Source of the DNA: Saccharina japonica
Taxonomy: Eukaryota; Sar; Phaeophyceae; Laminariales; Laminariaceae
Assembly: GCA_008828725.1 (NCBI GenBank)
Contig: MEHQ01000337.1
Coordinates: forward strand, 643,300-707,299
Direction of reading: 5' to 3'
Length of the DNA stretch: 64,000 bases
The notes under the pieces were generated by a model, which ran no database searches, had not been told where the DNA came from, and was given only the letters and a program-made list of their open reading frames with translations. The translations under genes were made by a program, and so were the position numbers. Positions 41,146-50,055 of the stretch are shown here, piece after piece. Numbering within the stretch: position 1 is the stretch's first letter; the number at the start of each line of letters is the position of its first letter.

Positions 41146-41410
41146 TAGTGTTGGATATCGTGTCGAAAGTTTCGATATATCGAAAAATCGTAATATCGTA
41201 TCGAAAATTTCGATATATCGTAATATCGAAATATCATATCGAAAGTTTCGATGTATCGAAATATCGAAATATTTTATCGGAAGCTTCGATATATCATAAT
41301 ATCGTATCGAAAGTTTCGATACGATATTTCGATATATTGAAATATCGCATAGAAAGTTTCGATGTACCGATATATCGAAGTATCGAAACTTGAATTTCGA
41401 TATATCGTTT
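41146..41410. repeat. Palindromic TATCGAAAGTTTCGATA cluster
   Basis: At least seven near-copies of TATCGAAAGTTTCGATA joined by ATATCG spacers, spaced about 30-45 bp. Each unit can form a hairpin. Open frames on both strands (poly SYRKFRYI-like) are by-products. No known family recognised. Confidence 0.85.
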
Positions 41411-41419
41411 ATATATATT

Positions 41420-41910
41420 GAACGTGCTTTGCCTTCCACCCCCTTGGCATTCCCCGTGTTTTTTATGCTCACACTGAACGCCAACTTCGATGCACCAAAT
41501 ATCGAAACGTATCCTTCAGTTTTTTTTGTGTAGCGGTATGTGTTATAAGGCTTTAGGTTGGATAGGGGAACAGCAGTGTCATAAGGCTTATAGATTGGGT
41601 AGGTATTAGATGAACCTTTTACCAGTACGTAGCCCAATGGACCAATGCCTTAGTATTTCGGTACACGCGATCAACCAAGCAGTGCCTCGTTGCTGTTCTT
41701 TTTAGCCATATAATATGTCCCAAAACGCCTGAATCTCTCTGGAACAACAAACAACAGAGTAGTCTTGGAACGGTCCCCGACCTGTAATAATCTTCTCAGT
41801 AGATTTTGTGCCAACCCCACTCCCTGATACCTCACAAAATCATACCAATTCATGGAGGCTGTCGTCCATATGCAAGTCCGCCTCACAAGCGGTTCTTAGT
41901 AGCATGCAGC
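41420..41910. other. No supported gene
   Basis: A 71-codon minus frame (41671-41886) reads plausibly but has no recognised domain. The TCATAAGGCTTATAGATTGG / GTTATAAGGCTTTAGGTTGG pair (41542-41600) is a short direct repeat. Confidence 0.35.
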
Positions 41911-41916
41911 GCACCC

Positions 41917-42352
41917 TTCATGCAATCCGCCCAACACCTCACGGCGCTTCGCGCTGAGTGCAAGCAATGTCTGCCTGGTTGGTGAAAACCCGACGTGCTC
42001 CGTCCCGGCAGTGCAGAGATGTGGGGGTCTATGGTCATACGACAACTGCCATGCAGGATATGAGTACCCCCCGACACCTCACGGCGCTTCGCGCTGAGTG
42101 CAAGCAATGTCTGCCTGGTTGGTGAAAACCCGACGTGCTCCGTCCCGGCAGTGCAGAGATGTGGGGGTCTATGGTCACACGACAACTGCCATGCAGGATA
42201 TGAGTACCCCCCGACACCTCACGGCGCTTCGCGCTTGGTGCAAGCAATGTCCGCCTGTTTCGTGAAAACCCGATTTGCTCCGTCCCGGCAGTGTAGAGAT
42301 GCGAGGGTCTATGGTCATACGACTTCGGCCATGCATGACATGAGTACACCCC
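41917..42352 (+). mobile_element. Three tandem RTC 3' tails ending in poly-C
   Basis: Units start near 41933, 42072 and 42212 (period 139-140 bp): ACACCTCACGGCGCTTCGCG, GCAAGCAATGTCTGCCTGGT, GTGCTCCGTCCCGGCAGTG, CATGCAGGATATGAGTACCC. The last unit ends ATGACATGAGTACACCCCCC and a C-rich stretch. Internal units end in only CCCCCC, followed directly by the next tail. Confidence 0.8.
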
Positions 42353-42693
42353 CCCCTCCCCCATCCCCCGATATATATATATATCACACCTTGGACAATA
42401 GCCTACTGAACATGCCTAGATCCTAAGAACGATAGCCTAGTGTACCTTTTCTCTGAGCCTATTGGGTAAAGGAAATAGGTATCGGTGGACATATTTAATT
42501 CTGCTGTTGCAGGTTTCAGTAGGTGCCGATACCCCAACCTATTGACAGACCAATAGGCATATTCAATAGGCTATTGTCGAGGGTGTGCTATATATTGCCT
42601 GGTATGGCTGGTCACCGTTCTCGTGCCATTGTCCTCGTGGCGTGCGCGAGGCAGAAGTAGTATTGAAGTGGTCAGCATCAACTCCTACCCCGT

Positions 42694-42982
42694 ATGCCTC
42701 TCTGTCCCGAAGAATAAGCACCGTTTGAATTGAATATTAATGCACAATCGTTCTATATAGATTTGGGACATAGCAGTATAATCTGTCGGTAGAGTACATA
42801 TCACTCCTAAATGTAAGCACCATTCGGATTAAATTTTAATACACAAGCGGTGATTATGATTTGTGACAGAGTAGTATGATCTGTCGGTAGAGTACGTACC
42901 TCTCTGTCCCAAAATATAGGCACCGTTTGGAATAAATATTAATATTCAAGCGGTCCTTATTTTTTGGAACAGAGTAGCGCAT
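42694..42982 (+). repeat. Three tandem TA-2 units, about 100-bp period
   Basis: TA-2 hairpins at about 42694-42779, 42796-42875 and 42898-42980, joined by ATCTGTCGGTAGAGTAC. The shared linker shows tandem duplication of a MITE plus flank, not three insertions. The first and third carry CTCTCTGTCCC; the second has lost its left end. Confidence 0.75.
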
Positions 42983-43600
42983 ATGATAACACACACCCTC
43001 GGACGAATGAATGTCGTAATCTGATTTCCTCTTAACTGTGGGGGAGGGGGGTGCTAACGCCGAGCGATGGGTCTAACGGGTCGATATCTTCCCAAATATC
43101 TCGACGAGGTTCTTCCCAAAGATCTTGAAGAGGTCTTCGCATATCTCGAAGACGTCTTCGCAAAGATCTCGACGAGATATTCCCGAAGACCTCGACGAGA
43201 TACCCCCAAAGATCTGGACGAGGCTCTTCCCAAAGATCTCGACGAGGTCTTCCCAAATATCTCGATGAGGTCTTCCCAGAGATCTCGACGAGATCTCCCG
43301 GAAGATCTCGACGAGATACTCCCAAAGATATTGACGAGATCTCCCGAAATATCTCGACGAGGTCTTCCCAAAGGTCTCGACGAGATTATTCCCAAAGATC
43401 TCGACGAGATTATTCCCAAAGATCTCGACGGGGTCTTCCCAAAGACCTCGACGAGGTCCTCCCAAAGATCTCGACGAAATCTTCCCAAAGCCATAATTTT
43501 CGTTGTGTATGCCCCCCCCCCCCCTAGGGTTTGGAGATAAACAATCGGCATGGAAAAAATATTCTCAGGGGGTGTGCTATCATCTCACCCGGGTGTGATA
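42981..43600. mobile_element. TIR-7 element, copy 2, with minisatellite
   Basis: The left end is ATGATAACACACACCCTCGG, ACGAATG; the right end is CAGGGGGTGTGCTATCATCT, CACCCGGGTGTGATA. The interior is dominated by the 23-24-bp minisatellite and differs from copy 1, so the family is defined by its ends. Confidence 0.7.
43077..43490. repeat. 23-24-bp palindromic minisatellite, about 18 units
   Basis: The unit approximates GAAGATCTCGACGAGRTCTTC with a CCC spacer; its core AAGATCTCGACGAGATCTT is almost self-complementary. Both strands are open for over 150 codons because the unit lacks stops. Units mix 23 and 24 bp, so no single frame is kept, arguing against coding. Confidence 0.85.
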
Positions 43601-43833
43601 CTGTGCGCCGACACTCACGGTGTTTTTTGTACGTAGGAGATTGTTCCCCCGGGCGGCCATCTCCACTGCATCTGCTCCTCTCTAGCGGTCAGGTCGGGTC
43701 AACTTGCTCACGCGCCCGCGGTGACAGCAGCAGCAGGTGGTTCTGCTGACTGTTGCAGCGGGAGCGAAGGGTTTTACATTGACACACGACAAGTATTTTG
43801 TTTTTTCACACACGTGGAAGTGTGGTGAGCTTT

Positions 43834-43925
43834 TTACCCCTTAAGAACTGGCCCCAAGTTTTTTGGGGACAAACTATTTGGAATTAGTGTGGGACAAGTT
43901 TTTTTTTCAGCTCTGAATGGGTTAA
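43834..43925 (+). mobile_element. PB-1 MITE
   Basis: ACCCCTTAAGAACTGGCCCC at left, CAGCTCTGAATGGG and TTAA at right. Confidence 0.8.
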
Positions 43926-44116
43926 TTGTTTGTTTTTTTATCATCCCGCCGGGGGAATAACAAATAACAAAAAACAACAGAAGAAAAATAATCCTTCAGC
44001 CTCCTCGAAACGCGTGCACGCCCCTTGTTGTTCGTGTGTTATCATATACCTGGTGCAGCAGATGAGCTACTTCTTATATACGTACGAGTTTTTTTTGCTT
44101 TGTTTTTTTTCCCGTC

Positions 44117-44363
44117 GACGCGTGCTACGGTAGAGGTGGCAGTTTTTGGCTGAATCGTTTTCTGAACGATCGGGCTCCTTAACCCAAATTCGTCGGACTT
44201 TCATTTTTGTGACGAATACTGTTTGAGGCATACTTCGGTCATGAGGTTTCTCATCCGGCAGCACTTTTATTTTCCTCCGAAATCATTTTTTCGGTGAGGT
44301 ATGACGCTCCTTAAGTGAGGAGCTCAGAAAAAAACATGGTGCACCTCTATCGTAGCATGCGTC
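44117..44363 (+). mobile_element. GACG-1 element, intact reference copy
   Basis: The left end GACGCGTGCTACGGTAGAGG, TGGCA and the right end GGTGCACCTCTATCGTAGCA, TGCGTC form a terminal inverted repeat of about 25 bp. The interior has GCTCCTTAACCCAAATTCG, whose TTAA is the site used by PB-1 in two other copies, and GAGGAGCTCAGAAAAA near the right end. No transposase. Confidence 0.8.
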
Positions 44364-44399
44364 CGTCCCATTCATTATCTTTTTGCTTACGCACGAGTT

Positions 44400-44588
44400 T
44401 TTTGTTTTTGTTTTTTTTTTCCCGTCCCATTTATTACCTTCGCCCTTCGTTTCTCTCTCCCTCCTGCTCCGGCGTCACACGGTAGACTCTTCCCCCCCCT
44501 CCCCACTACGGTACGCGCCTTGCACTTTTTTTTATCGCGGGAAGGGGACAGCACTTTCTTCCCTCGTCGACACGCGTCGAATTGTGTA
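44400..44588 (-). mobile_element. SINE-1 fragment
   Basis: On the plus strand CCCGTCCCATTTATTACCTT, CCCCCCTCCCCACTACGGTA, TTATCGCGGGAAGG, CTTCCCTCGTCGAC. CAGATCCGGGG is altered. It faces the plus-strand SINE array that follows. Confidence 0.75.
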
Positions 44589-44614
44589 ATGAGTATCTAC
44601 ATAACATGGACTTA

Positions 44615-45165
44615 CGTGTACGTTTATCAAATGACACCAACTGTCGAGAGCGCTTAGTTTCAGCGTGTGGGCCCACAGGCACAATGCAACGCGAGTCGAC
44701 GAGGAAAGGAAGTGCTGAAGCCTTCTCGCGATAAAGAAGCAAGGCAAGCGCCGTAGTTGGACTGAATAACATGGATTTACGTGTACGTTTACCAAATGAC
44801 ACCAACTGTCGAGAGCGCTTATTTTTAGCGTGTGGGCCCAGAGGCACAATTCAACGCGAGTCGACGAGGGAAGAAATACAGTGTTGAATCTTCTCGCGGT
44901 AAAGATGCAAGGCAAGCACCGTAGTTGGGCTGAATAACATGGATTCACATGTACGTTTACCAAATGACACCAACTGTCGAGAGCGCCTGTTTTTAGCGTA
45001 GTGGGCGCGAGTCGACGAGAGTCGACGAGGAAAGAAGGTGCTAAAGCCTTCTCGCGATACAGATGCAAGGCAAGCGCCGTAGGGGGGAGGGGGGGGAGTA
45101 GAAAAGCCTACTTAGTGACCCCGGATCTGAGTAACGCCTGCTGTAGGAGGGAGCGGGGGTAAATA
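44615..45165 (+). mobile_element. SINE-1 with triplicated central body
   Basis: The segment ACCAACTGTCGAGAGCGC...TCGACGAGG...CTTCTCGCG...GCCGTAGTTGGACTGAATAA, CATGGATTTACGTGTACGTT occurs three times (starts about 44637, 44800, 44976; period about 165-175 bp). Then a single 3' end follows (GGGGGAGTAGAAAAGCCTAC, CCCCGGATCTGAGTAACGCC). The 60-bp linker is not part of SINE-1. Confidence 0.8.
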
Positions 45166-45252
45166 GGGGTTCATATTGATACAGTGGGTCCCGATTCAAG
45201 AGCGCCCAAGATAATAACATTCTGGTCAAATCGGCCTGTCCCGCCTATACTC

Positions 45253-45362
45253 TATTACGAGGGGCCATAGTAAATAGGACCAAATGTTGTTAGTAAAAAA
45301 AGATAGTTATATGGTTTTTGTGGGTACCGCAGGTCCTGTTTACTACATTAGCCCACCCTGTA
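45253..45362. mobile_element. TA-1 variant MITE
   Basis: TATTACGAGGGGCCATAGTA at left; the right end is the variant GTCCTGTTTACTACATTAGC, CCACCCTGTAA, TA. Confidence 0.7.
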
Positions 45363-45649
45363 ATAAAAGCTATGCATTGCCTGATACAGATAAGAGCAAT
45401 GCATAGTTGAGGTTGCTTGTCTCGGGTACCTACCGATAGGGGGATCGAAAAAAAAAAAAAAAAAACTCGTACAGCAGTAGTACTGCTCTCACACGCAGAG
45501 AGACGGAGAGCAAGCAGTGCTACTGCCACTGCTGTACAGTACGAGTACGTATATTGTACGTACCCGTAGTACGAAGTAGTGCTACGTACTTGTACAGCAG
45601 TATTCTGTTGATGAGCTTCGACCACCCATTCAGCACACGAGACCAGAAC

Positions 45650-45706
<57 letters not shown>
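45650..45706. repeat. (CAG)n microsatellite, about 18 units
   Basis: Pure CAG/AGC run. The poly-Ala and poly-Cys frames across it are artefacts. Confidence 0.95.
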
Positions 45707-45708
<2 letters not shown>

Positions 45709-45954
45709 GCACGGACCCGGTCACTGCCCGGGAGACTGGGACTGGAGACTGGGGTTAGCCCAGGCGATTCTACGTATATGCAATATGTGTTTTTTTTAGC
45801 AAATATACAGCAGCAGCAAACATTTTTGTTTTTTGGCCAACACCAACCGACTGAACACTTGGGAAAATAATATCTAACACGCGCGCAACTGAAAGTATTT
45901 CGCAGCTTGAAAAAAAAGGAGTTTCGACCTCGAAATGCTCACGCATTCAAATAT

Positions 45955-46240
45955 ATATCTCTCGAAAAAAAAGAAAATAAAAAACATCAGTTGTGAGATC
46001 GAAGATTAAGATTTCGTCGAAATGCTTTCTTCGCGTCCTGTTTGTGGTACTCCGAATCGCGCGTACAACATCAGCTTCACCCATTCAGAACTGAAAAACT
46101 TATCGCACACTAATTCCAAGTAGTTTGTACCCAAAATTGTGGGACCAGTTCTTAAGGGGTTACAAGTTTCGAGGATTTCGTCGGAAATGTTTCTTCGCAT
46201 GCTGTGTGTGATACTTCGATCGCGTGTACTACGCAGATGC
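45955..46240. repeat. Two R14 copies around a PB-1
   Basis: R14 at 45975-46075 (CATCAGTTGTGAGATCGAAG, TTCGTCGAAATGC) and 46163-46240 (TTTCGAGGATTTCGTCGGAA, TGTGTGTGATACTTCGATCG). A PB-1 in reverse orientation sits between them. Confidence 0.65.
46079..46162 (-). mobile_element. PB-1 MITE, inverted
   Basis: CCCATTCAGAACTGAAAAAC at left, GGGACCAGTTCTTAAGGGG then TTA at right. Confidence 0.8.
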
Positions 46241-46702
46241 GGGTTTTTGTATGACCTGTGTGCCGTCCCTGAAAGGTGCTTGGCCTTCGTCCAGCCTCCT
46301 CGAAACGCGTACACTCATGCCCCCTCGGTTCTGTGTGTGTCATCACCATTGCAGATGCTTATCCCGCCGCCCGCGGGAAAAGGTAAAACATGCTTTCCTT
46401 GGACGTATGATATGTACATACCCGAGGACATTACTTTGCTGACGCGCTGCTGCGCTGGCGCAACATGTTGGGTCGGGATTGCGGTTTTGCGCAACAGGAA
46501 GGCGTTCTGAGCGCATCGCAACACGGGTTTCAGGCCGCGCAACGCTTTTCGCGTCCAGCGGCGAAAACAAATGTTGCGCTTTGTCGTTTTTCGCCGAACG
46601 CGAGAAGTTTTGTTGGAGCACTTTTTTTTTTTTTTTTAAATGTTTTCGCGGTGTCATTGAAGGCGATGAAAACCTTTTTTAGGCGTCTATACAAGCTCTT
46701 AC

Positions 46703-46803
46703 GACGGGGACCATAGTAAATAGGGGGCCGAGTATTGTTGGTTAAAAAAAAATGTATAGGTTTGTGCGTGCACCGTAGGTTCTATTTACTATGGTCCCCC
46801 GTA
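46703..46803. mobile_element. TA-1 MITE
   Basis: ACGGGGACCATAGTAAATAG at left, TATTTACTATGGTCCCCCGT at right. Confidence 0.8.
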
Positions 46804-46875
46804 AATAATACGTAGTGAAATTGTTACTAAATTACCAGGTATACGTTAGCTGTGAGTACGGCCGCTCTTTGTTAA

Positions 46876-46986
46876 CCTCTTGATTAGGACTGCACCTTCT
46901 TTTGTGGGGACAAAAAGCACTTGGAATTAGTGTCCGGTTTAGGTTTGTGTACAGTTCAGTACCATGAATAGAGAAGGGGTTTTACA
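46876..46986 (+). mobile_element. PB-1-like, degenerate
   Basis: TTAACCTCTTGATTAGGACT, GTGGGGACAAAAAGCACTTG, GAATTAGTGTCCGG, ACAGTTCAG. The ends have drifted and the copy is lengthened. Confidence 0.45.
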
Positions 46987-46989
46987 TGA

Positions 46990-47330
46990 TTTCCGGGCAT
47001 GTTTTGGCGTATATATCACCAGGTTTTGGTCTCCGGGGGCTGTCAGCACGCCTGCGGCAGGCACGCGTTGCGCGCAACACGCCTTCCAACTCTTGTTGCG
47101 CTTCGCCTAAAACAGACGGCGGAGCCCGAATTAGTGCCCTCTGGTACGTGTGATACTTGGAATCGTTTGTCATACCGTGCCCCTCTTTTGTCAACACTAT
47201 TTAATGTCTCGAAAGGGTACGTATTAGATCAAAGGTGTCCTTCGAAGATGAAAACGAAGTGATCCACACTGCCACGTATCGGCTATGGCAGACTATTTAT
47301 CAGGACCTGGGGTATATAGTCTAGCTATTA
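46990..47330. other. No supported gene
   Basis: Short overlapping frames only. No repeat family recognised. Confidence 0.35.
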
Positions 47331-47339
47331 ATAGAAATT

Positions 47340-47392
47340 GTGGGTAGAAATCCTCGATCTCACAACTGTTTTTTTTTTTTTTTTTTTTTTGT
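47340..47392 (-). repeat. R14 fragment with long T-run
   Basis: AGAAATCCTCGATCTCACAA, CTG then about 22 T residues. Confidence 0.6.
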
Positions 47393-47811
47393 AAACATAG
47401 GTAAGAGGCCCGAAATATCTCTGAGTAATGCCTCCCAGAAGCCGGGCAAGTAACGCGATACGAAAGTAATATTGATTATTGAAACACCTGCCCGCAATCT
47501 CCGAAAGTATGACAGCAGAAAGCTATTGAAAGAAGGTTCAGCTTTAATACAGCGAACAGCCGGCCAACCCCGCGAATAACTCGTAGTTGTACCGGACCTC
47601 AGATTTCGTATTGCAACTATATCTCACTCCATCTAACTCTATCTAACGCTTATACTCATGTATGTACTCATATGGCACCCATGCCCATATACACCATATC
47701 CAACTTCGTATCCTTATCCACGACCAAATCCACTAATTGTAGGTATTGATATACTTCGCATGCACATATCACACATTCCTATACACGTATTTTATATTAA
47801 TAATATTAAAT

Positions 47812-47890
47812 AAAAAACGACAACGATGATATCGAGGATTTTGTCGAAGCTCATCTTTGCAAGCTGCGTGGGACACTTCGATCGCGCTAC
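47812..47890 (+). repeat. R14 dispersed repeat
   Basis: AAAAAACGACAACGATGATA, TCGAGGATTTTGTCGAAGCT, CATCTTTGCAAGCTGCGTGG, GACACTTCGATCGCGC. Confidence 0.65.
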
Positions 47891-47894
47891 GTAA

Positions 47895-48260
47895 CTGCGA
47901 CGGGGTTTGAAGGGAGCACATCCTGACAGCTGTGGATTATGCGTATGGGTTCGTAGAGATAAGGGCACAGTAGTATTTCACTCCTTGGGCAGATCATCGA
48001 TTCCCACGTCACGGTCATTAGCAGTAGGCCTTTCAAGGCCGATCTGTTCGCGATCTTGCAGGATGATCTACTACAATAGCTCATGTTGCTTGGTGGGACC
48101 CGTATAATCTGCAAGCTCTACGTAGCCCGTATTTCCTGGGTTGGGATCTGTACTATGCAGATCCTGTACAGCCTCTCACGACCACGGGCAGGCGATGAAC
48201 TAGATGATCTACTGCAGATCATGATCTATCTGCAGATGATCTGTCGAGTTGTGCAGTATT
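47895..48260 (+). repeat. R8 GATC-rich repeat, short-array copy
   Basis: GTAGGCCTTTCAAGGCCGAT, TTTCCTGGGTTGGGATCTGT, GCAGATCCTGTACAGCCTCT, then GATGATCTACTGCAGATCAT, GATCTATCTGCAGATGATCT. Same order as 2820-3225 but with only about two GATC units. Confidence 0.7.
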
Positions 48261-48700
48261 TTGGATGGGTGTTCTTCCTTTTCGATTGTTTTCGTAACGA
48301 CGCCTTGGGCGCACTACGGCCGCCCCAAGCCCCAATGAATAGAGGTGGTAGGTACCGGTGCGAGGTACGAAGTGACTGGATATGAATCCCGTACATATAT
48401 ATGAGGTTTCGTCCTCGTTTTTGGGGTGAGTTTGTTCATAAGTTCCCTGGTAAAAAAGCCAAAACGCCTCCAAATGCACTCGAAACCCCATACACATTTT
48501 TCTTCTTCTTCTTGAGGTGGCTCTATGTACCTCTCTAGCTAGACTAGCGCGCGCAGGTAACACACAGCAGAGGCTCTTTCGTGTTCGGTAGGATGTTTCG
48601 ACCATTTTACCTAACCGGGGATGATAAGGGTGTATCCCCTGATATTGAAAAGCCTTGCGATGGTTCAGGTAGCGGAAAATGCTATATACCAAGGTAGCGG

Positions 48701-48789
48701 TTAACCCCTTAAGAACCGGTCCCCCGTTTTTGGGGACAAACTACTTGGAATTAGGGTGGGATACGTTTTTTCAGTTCTAAATGGGTTAA
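48701..48789 (+). mobile_element. PB-1 MITE, intact, TTAA-flanked
   Basis: TTAA at both ends (48701-48704, 48786-48789). CCCCTTAAGAACCGGTCCCC at left, CAGTTCTAAATGGG at right. Confidence 0.85.
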
Positions 48790-48794
48790 TGAAA

Positions 48795-49320
48795 TTAAGC
48801 TAAAATCGGTGATTAAACCGGTACGTCACAGCTCTTAATCGTGGTAACTATTAATACCATCCCTGTAAAAATACGCAGGAGGCAGCAGGGGAGGAGGGGA
48901 CGCGAAGAAGAGGCCCCACAGCAGCAGCAGCGGCAGCGGGAAGGTCGTGAAGAGGGAAGCAGGAGCGAAGGTCAAGGTGAGGCAGAGCGGGGCGGGTTGC
49001 GGGGTAAGGTAACGTAAGGGAAGATTAATACCGTACAAATAACACGCATTAGTTATAACACGCCTCCTAGGGATGCATTTCAGAAACGCCTTTGTCCAAA
49101 ACCAAGAGAAGGGGGGGGGCGCACAGAACAAAAACACGTATACGTATACCCAAAGATGTCGGGAGACAGGACTTTTAACCCTTGACAGGCAGCGGCTTCG
49201 CCTTGACATTCCGTGACTGACACCGAACTACTAGGTTTTAGTGTGGAACGCTTCGGCGCTACACCATTGGCAGCGCATGTTTTGCCTTGCTTGACATGTC
49301 TCTTATTAATGACATATTTG
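48795..49320. other. No supported gene
   Basis: A purine-rich tract (48880-48975) gives long frames on the minus strand (124 codons, Leu/Pro-rich) without a recognisable domain. Confidence 0.35.
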
Positions 49321-49617
49321 TACATACCGGGTCACCCCTCTGTGCTTAGATCTAGAGGATGGCCGTTTTCGTAAGCTTGTCCCCATTACTGCTCTTACCT
49401 GGGTAACCTACTGCGTCCACAACGTGCTCCGAATCCTTTGATTTTTTTTTTACCTTTACACAGTTGGATGCTACACGCCGTCACAGTCAACGTAAAGGGG
49501 GGCTTTTCACTCATATTCTGCTATGCAGACTTGTGTACAATCTGCCGCTGCGGTGCGTACGTAACCACCACCCAAGCACAAACCCTCAGTAGGGTGCTCT
49601 TAAACCGGGGCACCCCA

Positions 49618-50052
49618 GACGCGTGCTACGATAGAGGTGGCACTTTTTGGCTGCATTTGTTTCGGAATGACGGGGGTCTTTCCCCCCTTAAGAGCCGGTC
49701 CCACGGTTTTGGCGACAAACTTCTTTGGAGTTACGAGTAGTGTGCGATAACTTTTTCAGTTCTGAAAGGGTCAACCCCTTAAGAACTGGTTCCACATATT
49801 TGGGGACAAACTACTTGAGAATTAGTGTTTTTTTTTTTTACAGTTCTGAATGGGTTAGCTCAAAATCGTTGCAATCTCATTATTTGTGTTGCATCATTTT
49901 TCAATTTGTGTACTTAGGCCATGGAATCGTTCGGTCGTCGGGAATGCACCGGGTTTTAATCTCCTCCAAAAACAGTTTTTTCGGGTGAGGTATAGGGGTT
50001 CCCCAAGCGAGAAGACTCAGCAAAAACATGGCTCACCTCTACCGCAGCATGC
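49618..50052 (+). mobile_element. GACG-1 element with two PB-1 insertions
   Basis: The left end is GACGCGTGCTACGATAGAGG, TGGCACTTTTTGGCTG; the right end is AACATGGCTCACCTCTACCG, CAGCATGCGTC. Two PB-1 copies (49689-49772 and 49770-49857) sit where the reference copy reads GCTCCTTAACCC. The interior AATCGTTGCAATCTCATTAT differs from the reference. It directly precedes satellite array 2. Confidence 0.75.
49689..49857 (+). mobile_element. Two PB-1 copies in tandem
   Basis: Copy one: TTAAGAGCCGGTCCCACGGT, CAGTTCTGAAAGGG, TCAA. Copy two: CCCCTTAAGAACTGGTTCCA, CAGTTCTGAATGGG, TTA. They share the central (mutated) TTAA. Confidence 0.75.
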
Positions 50053-50055
50053 GTC

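Noticed and set aside
43077-43490. CRISPR-like array
   Set aside because: Repeats are contiguous and degenerate with no unique spacers; the setting is eukaryotic.
43032-43551. Several 97-165-codon frames on both strands
   Set aside because: Consequences of the stop-free 23-24-bp palindromic minisatellite; the unit length varies so no frame is maintained.
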